The notes under the pieces were generated by a model. The model searched no databases, was not told the DNA's origin, and worked only from the letters and a program-made list of their open reading frames with translations. From an uncultured Chloroflexota bacterium (GTDB lineage Bacteria > Chloroflexota > Anaerolineae > Aggregatilineales > Phototrophicaceae): 8,417 bases of DNA. Shown here piece after piece: positions 1-7,017 of this stretch. Where the stretch lies: assembly GCA_937870805.1 (NCBI GenBank), contig CALMZT010001108.1, positions 1-8,417 on the forward strand. The letters run 5' to 3'. Position numbers and translations under genes: made by a program. Positions within the stretch are counted from its first letter, which is position 1, and the number at the start of each line of letters is the position of its first letter.

Positions 1-1
1 T

Positions 2-808
2 GTGCGTGCTGTTCATTCAATGGCGGAGACGGCGCTGCACCACCTGTTCGTGCCCAGGTCGATCACGCAGATTCACGTCAATTTCCCTGACCCCTGGTTT
101 AAGAAAGATCATGCCCGCCGCCGTTTGATGCAGCGCGATACGCTGGCTGCAATCGTCAATCGCCTCACACCTGATGGCCGGCTCTATCTTGCGACGGACA
201 TCCGCGAATATGCTGAGATGAGCGACGAACTGTTGTCAACAACGCCTGGACTCGACAATCTGTTACCCGAAGCGTGGGTCTACGATTTACCCGAACGCGG
301 CGTCATCACCAAGTATGAAGCGACTGCCAAGCGTGAAGGTCGCCCCTGCCATTACTTCGCTTACCGTCGTAATCATGTGCCTGTGCCCGATGTACCTGTA
401 ATCAAGGATTTGGAAATGCCACACATTATTTTTCAATCACCACTGTCGCTGGATGACATGATGAACAGCTTCAGCGCACAAAAAATCGCTGACCACAGCG
501 CCGGCAAAGGTACATACATCAGTGTGATGGATGCGTATCGCGGTGAACGCAGCTTGTTATTCGAGGTGTTTGTCAAAGAGCCGACCATTGACCAACACTT
601 CGCTATGCGCGTGGTCGAACGGGAGCAGCCAAACGAATACACGCTCAAGTTGAGCACATTGGGACACCCGCGCCCCACCGCAGGCGTCCACCGAGCAACC
701 GCCGTTATAGGCAAATGGCTGATGAGCCTGCACCCTGACAGCAAAGTGTTGATCGACAAGGTGCAGGGACATCTCAGCGAAGCAGTACCTTCCGAAGATC
801 ACTCGTAG
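2..808 (+). CDS. trmB: tRNA (guanine-N7-)-methyltransferase TrmB, 5'-truncated, with C-terminal extension
   Basis: SAM-dependent methyltransferase that makes m7G46 in the tRNA variable loop; cytoplasmic. The visible part (268 codons, numbered from the first complete codon) has the TrmB signatures in order: NFPDPWFKKDH at residues 27-37 followed by an arginine-rich stretch, TDIREY at 65-70, and TKYE at 103-106 just before the usual family end near residue 122. The SAM-binding Rossmann start (the glycine-rich motif and first acidic residue) is missing, so the gene begins upstream of the window; the GTG at position 2 is only the first codon seen. About 130 further residues (roughly 136-268) form an extra C-terminal domain that I do not recognise. 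Long C-terminal extensions are known in some TrmB, for example in Aquifex. The signature usually reads K-x-R-H; here the arginine is aspartate (residue 36). The 3' end overlaps the convergent permease gene by 10 bases. The family call is firm; the role of the extension is unknown. Confidence 0.93.
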   Translation: MRAVHSMAETALHHLFVPRSITQIHVNFPDPWFKKDHARRRLMQRDTLAAIVNRLTPDGRLYLATDIREYAEMSDELLSTTPGLDNLLPEAWVYDLPERGVITKYEATAKREGRPCHYFAYRRNHVPVPDVPVIKDLEMPHIIFQSPLSLDDMMNSFSAQKIADHSAGKGTYISVMDAYRGERSLLFEVFVKEPTIDQHFAMRVVEREQPNEYTLKLSTLGHPRPTAGVHRATAVIGKWLMSLHPDSKVLIDKVQGHLSEAVPSEDHS

Positions 809-3432
809 CGCAGCACGTTCAACACACGCTCACGGATGGCGACGCGCGCACTCAAAAATGTCGCTACCCATGCGATGAGAATTGAGGCGACGAACAACAC
901 CAGCACCGTAATCGTGGCTTCGCGCGGAATTGCCAATGCCAAGCCAGCGCTCAACTGTGTACCAATTGCCATGAAAATTGCGCTTAAGCCGATCCCAAGC
1001 AAACCGCCGAGCACGCCGATGATGCTGTTTTCCAGCAGCATTATCCAGAGCACGCGCCGCCCTTTCAGCCCAACTGCCTTGAGGATACCAATCTGCCGCC
1101 GCCGTTCCAGCGTTGCCAGCGCGACGGTGTTCGCCATGATCGTCGCTGCTGCCAGCAATGATAATAAGCCAACGACGGTAGGAATCGCTGCGAATTGGTT
1201 GATAAGCCTTGTCAGCAGCCCATCGACAAATGTGATGTCCACCGAAATCACGAACGGCATTTCCGACAAATCAAGCAGCGTTTGATTCAGCGCCTCAGCC
1301 TCGACTTGCAGCACTGTAAACTGGAAGTTGGGATCATCTTCGAGCGCATCAGGCGGGATATACGCGCTGCCAAAGGTCGGCGTCAACTGACTGGTTACGC
1401 CTACGACTTCAAATTCATACGAGTTCCCTTGATTTTCAAACGTGACAATTGAACCAGCATACAAACTGATTTGCGTCGCGGCAAAGCCCTGCGTCACCAC
1501 CATCACGCGCCGCCCACGATCTTCTGGCGTCAAGTCGCGCCCTTCAATCAACGTGCCGCTGGTCAAATTAGGATTATTGGATTCACGCATTGTCAACGTG
1601 AAAGGCACATTGTCGCGCGTGCGAATACTGACGCTGGGTCCGTCTTCTCCCCCACGCGAGACAGCGGGGACGCTGAGTTCGACAGGCTGCCCATCAACCA
1701 GCGTGATGCGCCCGTTGTAGATCGAAGTCAAAGTCTCGTAAGTCACGCCGCGCAGCCCTGAAAGCTGATTGCGCAAAATCGACTGTGCGATGTCCGGCGC
1801 AATAAAACTGCCAATCGAGAACACTGTCACATTTCCGCCGATAGTCTGGCTGAATTGCAAACGCAGCACTTCGCTTGCTCCCTGCCCCACGATAGCGATG
1901 CTGCTCAACGCAAACATGCCTGCGCTCAACGCCAGCAGCGTCGTCGTTGTACGCATACGGCGCGTGCTCAGATTGCGCAGCGCCAGTCGTACATCCACAG
2001 AACCGAACGTTGGAAGTTTGCCCACCAGCCACACCACCAGCCACATGATGCAGACCAGAACCCCCAACAGCGCCAGCGTCGCCGCTACACCAATCATGCC
2101 GAACATCCAATTACCGATGATCTCGCCCGCGATCAAGCCGATGCTGACGACGATGAACAGCAGTGCCAACAGCGATTGCAGCACCCCTATCGTGGGGATA
2201 TGGGTTTCGTTGGGACGCAAAATGATCGCCGGACGCACACGCAGCGTCAGCAGCACGGGCACGAGTCCGAAGATCATCGTCGTCACCATGCCCAACACCA
2301 TGCCGTACAGAATCGCGTTCGGATACAAGCGCCAGATCAACCGCTGCTGTAAAAGCGCCTCACCGTAACTGTTCACCACACGGCTGAGCGCAACGCCCAT
2401 CAGACATCCGACGAGACTACCTGCGATGCCCAACAGAAAGGCTTCTGCCAGAAACAGGCTTGCCACCTGATAGCCCTTCAAGCCAAAAGTCTTCAGCGCA
2501 GCGATTTCCTCCGTGCGCCGCCGTATCAATACCAACATCGTGTTGATAATGCCCACACCGCCGATCAACAGCGCCCCCAAACCCAAAAGCACGATGAAGT
2601 CCGATAGGTATTCAGCAATCTGTTTATACGCTTCCATCAAATCGGGCGTGGTACGGATGCTGCGATAGTCCGGGTCAGGCATTTGTGCCAACGCCGTGTC
2701 GATGTCCATGCCCGGAGGCAGGGCAATGCCGATGCGATTGGGGTTCGGATTGATTTGCAACAGTTCAGCGCGATCAATCGAGACATAAGCAAAGCCAAAG
2801 AACGATGCAAAAATATTCTGGATGTTCGCTTCGTTTTCAGTACCGACAATCCCGCGCACGACAAAAATCTCTTCTGTGCCTGTCACGCGGACAGTATCGC
2901 CAACAGCAATCTGCTCAGCATCGGCAAGGTTGCGGCTGACGACGATCTCATTGCCGCCCGTGAACAACTGGCTCAGCGGGACACCGCGCGGCTCAAGCGC
3001 CAGCATATCCCCCGTCGCCGGGTAGGTCTGGGGATCAATTAAGAAGATGCTGACGAACTGCGGACGCCCGACAGCGCTGGCATCCACGCGCGTTACCTGA
3101 AAATTGCTGGCTTCGATATAAGCGGCGACACGCGCGCCATTTTCAGCTGCCCACTCCATCAACGGCGGAATCGAGGAATCTGCGAATGTATCCCACTGGC
3201 GATCATTCAACGCGATAAATGAGTTGTCGCGGCTGGACGCCAGCAAAATGTCGCCGTGCAAACTGGTACGCACGTTATCCACCAACGAATCGCCAATCGC
3301 TAACCCCAGGCTGCGCAGCGCCACCACCGCCGCCACGCCCGCCGCAATCGAGAAAATAGCGAACGTCGTCCAGCGGCGCTCACGGTACAGATTGCGAGCA
3401 GCGTAGCGTAAATAAAAGAGAAGTTGACTCAT
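799..3432 (-). CDS. ABC transporter permease with two FtsX/MacB-type domains
   Basis: Inner-membrane permease of the type VII (MacB/LolCE/YbbP-like) ABC class, 877 residues. These proteins transmit ATP-driven motions to periplasmic domains instead of forming a classic channel. Hydrophobic segments fall near residues 24-46, 277-300, 326-350, 375-398, 418-438, 444-470, 496-517, 748-772, 796-824 and 838-862, giving ten helices. The large polar regions 47-276 and 518-747 fit two MacB periplasmic core domains. Each FtsX half has the cytoplasmic coupling motif: RRRTEEIAALKTFGLKG starting at 304 and ERRRQIGILKAVGLKG starting at 776. This is the duplicated architecture of E. coli YbbP. The ATG at 3432 is chosen because AGGA lies 5 bases upstream and the protein then begins just before a basic stretch and helix 1; the in-frame start at 3477 would add 15 residues with no family look. 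No ATP-binding subunit is adjacent, because the gene is flanked by a divergent gene and a convergent one. The substrate is unknown: lipid, lipoprotein, peptide or signal transduction are all possible. Confidence 0.92.
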   Translation of the reverse strand: MSQLLFYLRYAARNLYRERRWTTFAIFSIAAGVAAVVALRSLGLAIGDSLVDNVRTSLHGDILLASSRDNSFIALNDRQWDTFADSSIPPLMEWAAENGARVAAYIEASNFQVTRVDASAVGRPQFVSIFLIDPQTYPATGDMLALEPRGVPLSQLFTGGNEIVVSRNLADAEQIAVGDTVRVTGTEEIFVVRGIVGTENEANIQNIFASFFGFAYVSIDRAELLQINPNPNRIGIALPPGMDIDTALAQMPDPDYRSIRTTPDLMEAYKQIAEYLSDFIVLLGLGALLIGGVGIINTMLVLIRRRTEEIAALKTFGLKGYQVASLFLAEAFLLGIAGSLVGCLMGVALSRVVNSYGEALLQQRLIWRLYPNAILYGMVLGMVTTMIFGLVPVLLTLRVRPAIILRPNETHIPTIGVLQSLLALLFIVVSIGLIAGEIIGNWMFGMIGVAATLALLGVLVCIMWLVVWLVGKLPTFGSVDVRLALRNLSTRRMRTTTTLLALSAGMFALSSIAIVGQGASEVLRLQFSQTIGGNVTVFSIGSFIAPDIAQSILRNQLSGLRGVTYETLTSIYNGRITLVDGQPVELSVPAVSRGGEDGPSVSIRTRDNVPFTLTMRESNNPNLTSGTLIEGRDLTPEDRGRRVMVVTQGFAATQISLYAGSIVTFENQGNSYEFEVVGVTSQLTPTFGSAYIPPDALEDDPNFQFTVLQVEAEALNQTLLDLSEMPFVISVDITFVDGLLTRLINQFAAIPTVVGLLSLLAAATIMANTVALATLERRRQIGILKAVGLKGRRVLWIMLLENSIIGVLGGLLGIGLSAIFMAIGTQLSAGLALAIPREATITVLVLFVASILIAWVATFLSARVAIRERVLNVLRYE

Positions 3433-3437
3433 ATTGT

Positions 3438-3441
3438 TCCT
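3438..3441 (-). promoter_or_regulatory. Ribosome binding site of the permease gene
   Basis: AGGA on the minus strand, 5 bases before the ATG at 3432. It supports this start over the longer in-frame start at 3477. Confidence 0.6.
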
Positions 3442-3543
3442 ACACACAAATCCACTAAAATGAATGGTACAGATCAAGCTACTGCTTTAATATACAAGAC
3501 TTCTACCGGCAAGACGTATAGGCTTTCACGGAATGCTGATGTT

Positions 3544-3549
3544 GAGGAG
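3544..3549 (+). promoter_or_regulatory. Strong Shine-Dalgarno (GAGGAG) setting a TTG start
   Basis: GAGGAG lies 8 bases before the TTG at 3558. An in-frame stop (TGA at 3543-3545) overlaps this site, so no start further upstream is possible. The nearby ATG at 3553 is in another frame and stops after two codons. Together these make TTG the likely initiator. Confidence 0.65.
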
Positions 3550-3557
3550 AACATGCC

Positions 3558-4721
3558 TTGAACCCAAAACAAACGCGCGTTTCTTTGCTGACCATTCTTT
3601 TGATCATCGCCGCGCTTGGCATCGTGGTCTTTTTGTTCGATTTCCCGCCGTCGTGGGCAGTGGGAATTTTCGTGGTGCTGGCGATCATCGCGCTCATGCT
3701 TATACGTCGGCAAGCACCTCCCGGTAGCAATCGCCTGCTCATTGGTTTGGCGATCTTAGCCATTGTTGCAGGTCTTGCGCTTAACGCCTATCTCGCCGTA
3801 CAGCCCGAAATTCCTGAAGATTTGCCCGCAGAAGTGCTCAATCTCCCTACGGCGTATGATACTGTTCCGATGGGCGCGGAAAACTTTGTGGTATTCTTCG
3901 CGCCCGAAGGCGATACACGTCTGACCATTCAATTTGAAAACATCAGCGCGCTTAATGGCTATTGGGCGTATGAAGACGCCTGGGTGGACGCCGAACAAGC
4001 GCTGCGCGGCACTTATGACGCCAATCCGCGCGAACGTGCGCCGAATTGGCCCGACACAATCACCACCAGCGATAATACGCCTACACAGTCCATTACGCCT
4101 GCCTTCACCGTTGAACTGCCGCTCGAAGACAAGCACCTGTACGATGAAGTGGAACTCAGCGCACGCATGATTGTCACCTATCCCGAACCCCTTGGCGACG
4201 ACGCTTACGAGGTGAACGAACGCCGTGCCAGCCGTCGCTTCACGCTGTTTGTCGCCTCACCACTGGACCGCGCACTGCGTGAGCAGTATGATGCATGGAG
4301 CAGACGCAGCGGTGTCTTGAGTGGCAACGGCTTAATCGCGCTGCTCACGGTAGCGGCTTTAGGCGCAATTTTCACGCTGTGGGGCATAGGCAAAATCCGC
4401 GCGGCAGGTGGTTATGGTGTTATTTTGCCGTCATTACTGGGCAAGTTGGGTGTCGTCGTTGCCGATACCGCGCTCATCCCCAAGCAGGCAATACAAGGCG
4501 CGATACCCAAAGGTGTGGTGATCGTCGGCAAAATTCGCCCCAGTTCACCCGCCGAACGCGCAGGCTTATTCCCCAGCGACATCATCATCGAAGCCGATGG
4601 CAAACCTGTAGACAGCCACCGCGCCGCCAAACGCATCGTCGAAAAGTGGAAACGTGGCGAAGATCACACGCTTGTCGTGCAGCGTGGACAGCAAAACGTG
4701 CAGGTGTACGTGCAGATGTAG
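3558..4721 (+). CDS. Multi-pass membrane protein with C-terminal PDZ domain
   Basis: 387 residues starting at TTG, the only plausible start given the GAGGAG site and the upstream in-frame stop. Three hydrophobic helices (about 8-27, 32-50, 59-80) are followed by a polar domain of about 175 residues (81-256), a fourth helix (257-279) and a PDZ-like domain (about 292-387). The PDZ call rests on the pattern KIRPSSPAERAGLFPSDIII at 325-344, followed by ADGKPV and a closing strand TLVVQRG; this matches the PDZ halves of HtrA/DegP and RseP-type proteins. Basic residues at the N-terminus, between helices 2 and 3 and after helix 4 suggest N-in topology: the middle domain outside and the PDZ inside the cell. 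No serine-protease triad, HExxH zinc motif or other catalytic motif is visible. A scaffold or adaptor role at the membrane is an inference. The gene is divergent from the permease and lies 39 bases ahead of the O-antigen ligase gene, so it may be co-transcribed with the latter. The middle domain is unrecognised. Confidence 0.85.
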   Translation: MNPKQTRVSLLTILLIIAALGIVVFLFDFPPSWAVGIFVVLAIIALMLIRRQAPPGSNRLLIGLAILAIVAGLALNAYLAVQPEIPEDLPAEVLNLPTAYDTVPMGAENFVVFFAPEGDTRLTIQFENISALNGYWAYEDAWVDAEQALRGTYDANPRERAPNWPDTITTSDNTPTQSITPAFTVELPLEDKHLYDEVELSARMIVTYPEPLGDDAYEVNERRASRRFTLFVASPLDRALREQYDAWSRRSGVLSGNGLIALLTVAALGAIFTLWGIGKIRAAGGYGVILPSLLGKLGVVVADTALIPKQAIQGAIPKGVVIVGKIRPSSPAERAGLFPSDIIIEADGKPVDSHRAAKRIVEKWKRGEDHTLVVQRGQQNVQVYVQM

Positions 4722-4749
4722 CGAACTTGTAGGGTGCAATTCATCGCTC

Positions 4750-4753
4750 AAGG
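4750..4753 (+). promoter_or_regulatory. Possible ribosome binding site of the O-antigen ligase gene
   Basis: AAGG lies 7 bases before the ATG at 4761. Competing starts are GTG 4734, whose only upstream purine run touches the codon, and ATG 4800, with a weak GAG 7 bases upstream. The choice is therefore not firm. Confidence 0.35.
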
Positions 4754-4760
4754 CTTTACA

Positions 4761-6143
4761 ATGCGATGGTTTGCACCCATTTCATTGTCGAGACACCTTA
4801 TGCTGCCTTCCCCACAGCGCGCCGCACGTCTCATCCTCATACTGGAAATGCCGCTGCTGGCACTGATGACGTTCGCCTTCTGGCATCCCAGTCCCATCCG
4901 CGATCAATGGCTGTGGCTGCTTTACTTGCTCCTTCCCATCTATGCGGCGCGCTACATTGTCTATCGCCGCCTATGGACGTGGACGCCACTGACGCCCTGG
5001 CTCTTAGCGTATGTCGTGCTCGTCGTCATCAATATCATGTTGGGTTTATCCCTTGCCGCCGATGGTCTAGCCTCCGCGCCCTACACACGCGGTTGGGTGA
5101 TGTTAGGGCGTCCGCTGCTGGGCTTTGCCATCTTCACTGCCTGCGTCGAATACGCCCGCACATATCACTCGACGCAAGGACTCATTAGCCTCAGCACATG
5201 GGCGGCATTGGGCTTAGGCTTGCTGGCGTTGGGCACAACCCAATGGCCCGACAAAGCCAAGCAGTTCGCCTTCATCACCGACGCGCTGCCCAAAGTTGGC
5301 AACTTCCCCGGCGCAGAAGGCGGCTTCAATGCCAACGAAATTGCAGGGGCGCTGGCATGGATCGTGCCGTTGATGGCAGGTGTAGCGCTGTATCGCTGGC
5401 GTGATAGACTGCCGCGCCGCGATGAAGTGACGCTTGCCTTTCTACTGTTGGGCACAGCGTTGTTTTTAGGGCAAAGCCGCGCCGCGCTGTTGGGTGTGCT
5501 GCTGGCGCTGGCTATTCTCTGCTGGCTGCTGCTGCGCCGTTACTGGCGCTTTGTCGGCATCGCGGCGGTGTTCGCTATCGGCGTGCTGCAAATCCTCGCC
5601 GTCGCTGTCGTGCCTGTTGTCCCCAATGCTGAAGGTGATCGTGACACCGCTGCTGGCAACGTCGCCACGCAAGCCGACGAAAGCATCGCGCCGCGTTTGC
5701 GTATCTGGCAAAGCGCGCTGGAAATGATCCGCGACCATCCTCTTACAGGCGTGGGCATCTCATTCTTCCGCTACGAGCCTGTGCGCAGCATGTACCCTGT
5801 ACCTGAGGTGAATCCTAATGTGCTGGTCCATACTCACAACGAGTGGCTGCAAGTCGGCACTGATTTAGGCATACCGGGATTGATCGTCTACCTGGGATGG
5901 CACATCGCCGCGGTCTATACACTGTGGTTCATCTGGAAAAATGGGAATGCCGAAGCGCGTGTAGCAGCACTAGCGGTGTGCGGTGGCGTGCTGGCACACA
6001 ACATCTTCGGCTTAGCCGACGCCATTCCACTGTCAGATCGTTTCGCATTTTTATGCTGGTGGATATTCGGTTTGCTTGGCGCGCAGTACGCTGCCGTTAA
6101 GGAAACCACGCCGGAGACGCCGAATAACCCTCCCCCGACGTAA
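4761..6143 (+). CDS. O-antigen ligase/polymerase family membrane protein (Wzy/WaaL-like)
   Basis: Polytopic membrane protein of the Wzy_C (O-antigen ligase) superfamily. Members join or polymerise undecaprenyl-linked glycans on the outer face of the cytoplasmic membrane, or attach glycans to lipid or protein. With the ATG at 4761 it has 460 residues, normal for the family. Around ten to twelve hydrophobic helices are visible. Family marks are GQSRAALLG at 237-245, the large outside loop at about 285-365 with RLRIWQSALEMI at 312-323, HPLTGVG at 326-332, and HTHNEWLQ at 357-364, which matches the conserved H-x-H-N loop motif. A helix pair then leads to a proline- and threonine-rich cytoplasmic tail from about 446. 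It follows the PDZ membrane gene by 39 bases. The last 47 bases are antisense to the convergent propeller gene. Whether it is a polymerase, a lipid-glycan ligase or a protein glycosyltransferase cannot be told from sequence. The start is uncertain (4734, 4761 or 4800). Confidence 0.88.
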   Translation: MRWFAPISLSRHLMLPSPQRAARLILILEMPLLALMTFAFWHPSPIRDQWLWLLYLLLPIYAARYIVYRRLWTWTPLTPWLLAYVVLVVINIMLGLSLAADGLASAPYTRGWVMLGRPLLGFAIFTACVEYARTYHSTQGLISLSTWAALGLGLLALGTTQWPDKAKQFAFITDALPKVGNFPGAEGGFNANEIAGALAWIVPLMAGVALYRWRDRLPRRDEVTLAFLLLGTALFLGQSRAALLGVLLALAILCWLLLRRYWRFVGIAAVFAIGVLQILAVAVVPVVPNAEGDRDTAAGNVATQADESIAPRLRIWQSALEMIRDHPLTGVGISFFRYEPVRSMYPVPEVNPNVLVHTHNEWLQVGTDLGIPGLIVYLGWHIAAVYTLWFIWKNGNAEARVAALAVCGGVLAHNIFGLADAIPLSDRFAFLCWWIFGLLGAQYAAVKETTPETPNNPPPT

Positions 6144-7017
6144 CGCGGCGCACGTCGCTGCCATCAGCGTTCAAGATGTAAATCCAGCTTCCGCCCTCGT
6201 GATCGGACACCAGGGCGATACGTGTCCCATCGGGTGACCACACGGCGAAACCGTTGCCTTCGTCTGAATGAAGATCAGTGCTTAAAGGCGTAACCTGTTG
6301 TGAGCCAATATCCACATGGTACAACCCTGCTCTACTCGTAGGTGCAAAAACGAACTGCGTTGAGTCTGGCGACCATGCCATCAAACTCGCTCCCGGTAAA
6401 TCAGCAATGTATTGTATACGCAGGGTATCCAACGATAGCACGTATAAGCCATAGCCGCGCTCTGGCGGTATCGACGCAAAGGCGATGAATTTGCCATCGG
6501 GTGACCACGCAGGCGCGTATTCATAGTCCTGATCGCTGACGACAGCTCGCTCCTGTCCATCGTCCACATTCAGCACATACAAATCGGAGCGCCCGTTACG
6601 AAACGCTTGAAACACAATTTGACTGCCATCAGGCGACCAGGCAGGGAACGCATCTTGCTCATCGTTATTCGTCAGTGCGCGTCCCTGTCTTCCATCAGGG
6701 CGCTGCTGTGTCAAATCGAGCACATAAAGTTCTAAATCTTCGCCATCCGTATCCGCGAACGCCAACTGTGTGCCATCTCGTGACCATGCCAGCGGCGCAT
6801 AATTTGAGATGCCGACGGCGATTCGTACATTCACCTGTCGCGCAAGATCAAGCAAATACAGATTGCCAAAAACACGCCCGGTTGGATAATGAGCGTAGCC
6901 CAGAATGCCATCAGCAGGAACGAGTGTCGTGCCAAAAGTAAGGGCTAAAACGCAGCCGACGATGCTGAACAGGAGGAGGAACGCCGCCAAACGAATAATA
7001 ATTAACCAAACCCGCAT
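6097..7017 (-). CDS. Exported six-bladed WD40-like/TolB-like beta-propeller protein (paralogue 2)
   Basis: 306 residues from the ATG at 7017. Residues 4-28 form a hydrophobic N-terminal segment containing SIVGC (C22), a possible lipobox, so the protein may be a lipoprotein or signal-anchored on the outer face of the membrane. The rest is a PD40/TolB-like propeller with W-S-P-D-G-type motifs whose tryptophans sit at 78, 127, 171, 215, 260 and 304, spaced 44-49 residues. One copy reads WSRDG and one WSPDS. The protein ends at PAWFP, inside the sixth motif, so blade one is split between the two ends. The ATG shares its A with the TAA of the upstream gene (TAATG) and no good Shine-Dalgarno is seen, so translation is probably coupled. 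The in-frame GTG at 7029 is less likely. Such propellers usually bind proteins, glycans or peptidoglycan-associated partners; no enzyme motif is seen. It is a paralogue of the upstream neighbour. Confidence 0.88.
   Translation of the reverse strand: MRVWLIIIRLAAFLLLFSIVGCVLALTFGTTLVPADGILGYAHYPTGRVFGNLYLLDLARQVNVRIAVGISNYAPLAWSRDGTQLAFADTDGEDLELYVLDLTQQRPDGRQGRALTNNDEQDAFPAWSPDGSQIVFQAFRNGRSDLYVLNVDDGQERAVVSDQDYEYAPAWSPDGKFIAFASIPPERGYGLYVLSLDTLRIQYIADLPGASLMAWSPDSTQFVFAPTSRAGLYHVDIGSQQVTPLSTDLHSDEGNGFAVWSPDGTRIALVSDHEGGSWIYILNADGSDVRRVTSGEGYSASPAWFP
6106..6786 (-). repeat. Propeller repeats of paralogue 2 (about 132-base period)
   Basis: Degenerate coding repeats whose tryptophan codons start (minus strand) at 6786, 6639, 6507, 6375, 6240 and 6108. 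Spacings are 147, 132, 132, 135 and 132 bases. At DNA level each carries a variant of CCATCGGGTGACCA on the plus strand, the complement of the W-S-P-D-G codons. These are structural protein repeats, not mobile DNA. Confidence 0.8.

Larger units (their letters stand above)
3433..3557. promoter_or_regulatory. Divergent intergenic region with probable back-to-back promoters
   Basis: This is the only real intergenic space in the window (125 bases), between the leftward permease gene and the rightward PDZ gene, so both promoters must lie here or inside the neighbouring genes. It is more AT-rich than its surroundings. The best -10-like element is at 3488-3494: TAATAT on the plus strand and TATATT on the minus strand, about 57 bases from the permease start and 64 from the PDZ gene start. 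No convincing -35 box at 16-18 base spacing is visible for either direction, and no clear operator palindrome or riboswitch. The presence of promoters follows from the gene layout; their exact positions are guesses. Confidence 0.4.

Noticed and set aside
1769..2368. Plus-strand open frame of 199 codons within the permease gene
   Set aside because: It is fully antisense to conserved FtsX helices, has a composition rich in serine, threonine and proline typical of shadow frames, and shows no family motif. The same applies to the 1855-2352 frame.
3430..3477. Longer permease start at 3477
   Set aside because: The 15 added residues do not look like the family N-terminus, and the ATG at 3432 has AGGA at proper spacing.
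4295..4732. Plus-strand open frame of 145 codons overlapping the PDZ gene
   Set aside because: Arginine- and cysteine-rich shadow in another frame over a clear PDZ domain.
6136..6157. Inverted repeat CGACGT/ACGTCG with a 10-base loop at the stop of the O-antigen ligase gene, possible terminator
   Set aside because: Only six base pairs, no T-run on either strand, and it lies in the coding sequence of the propeller gene; likely chance.
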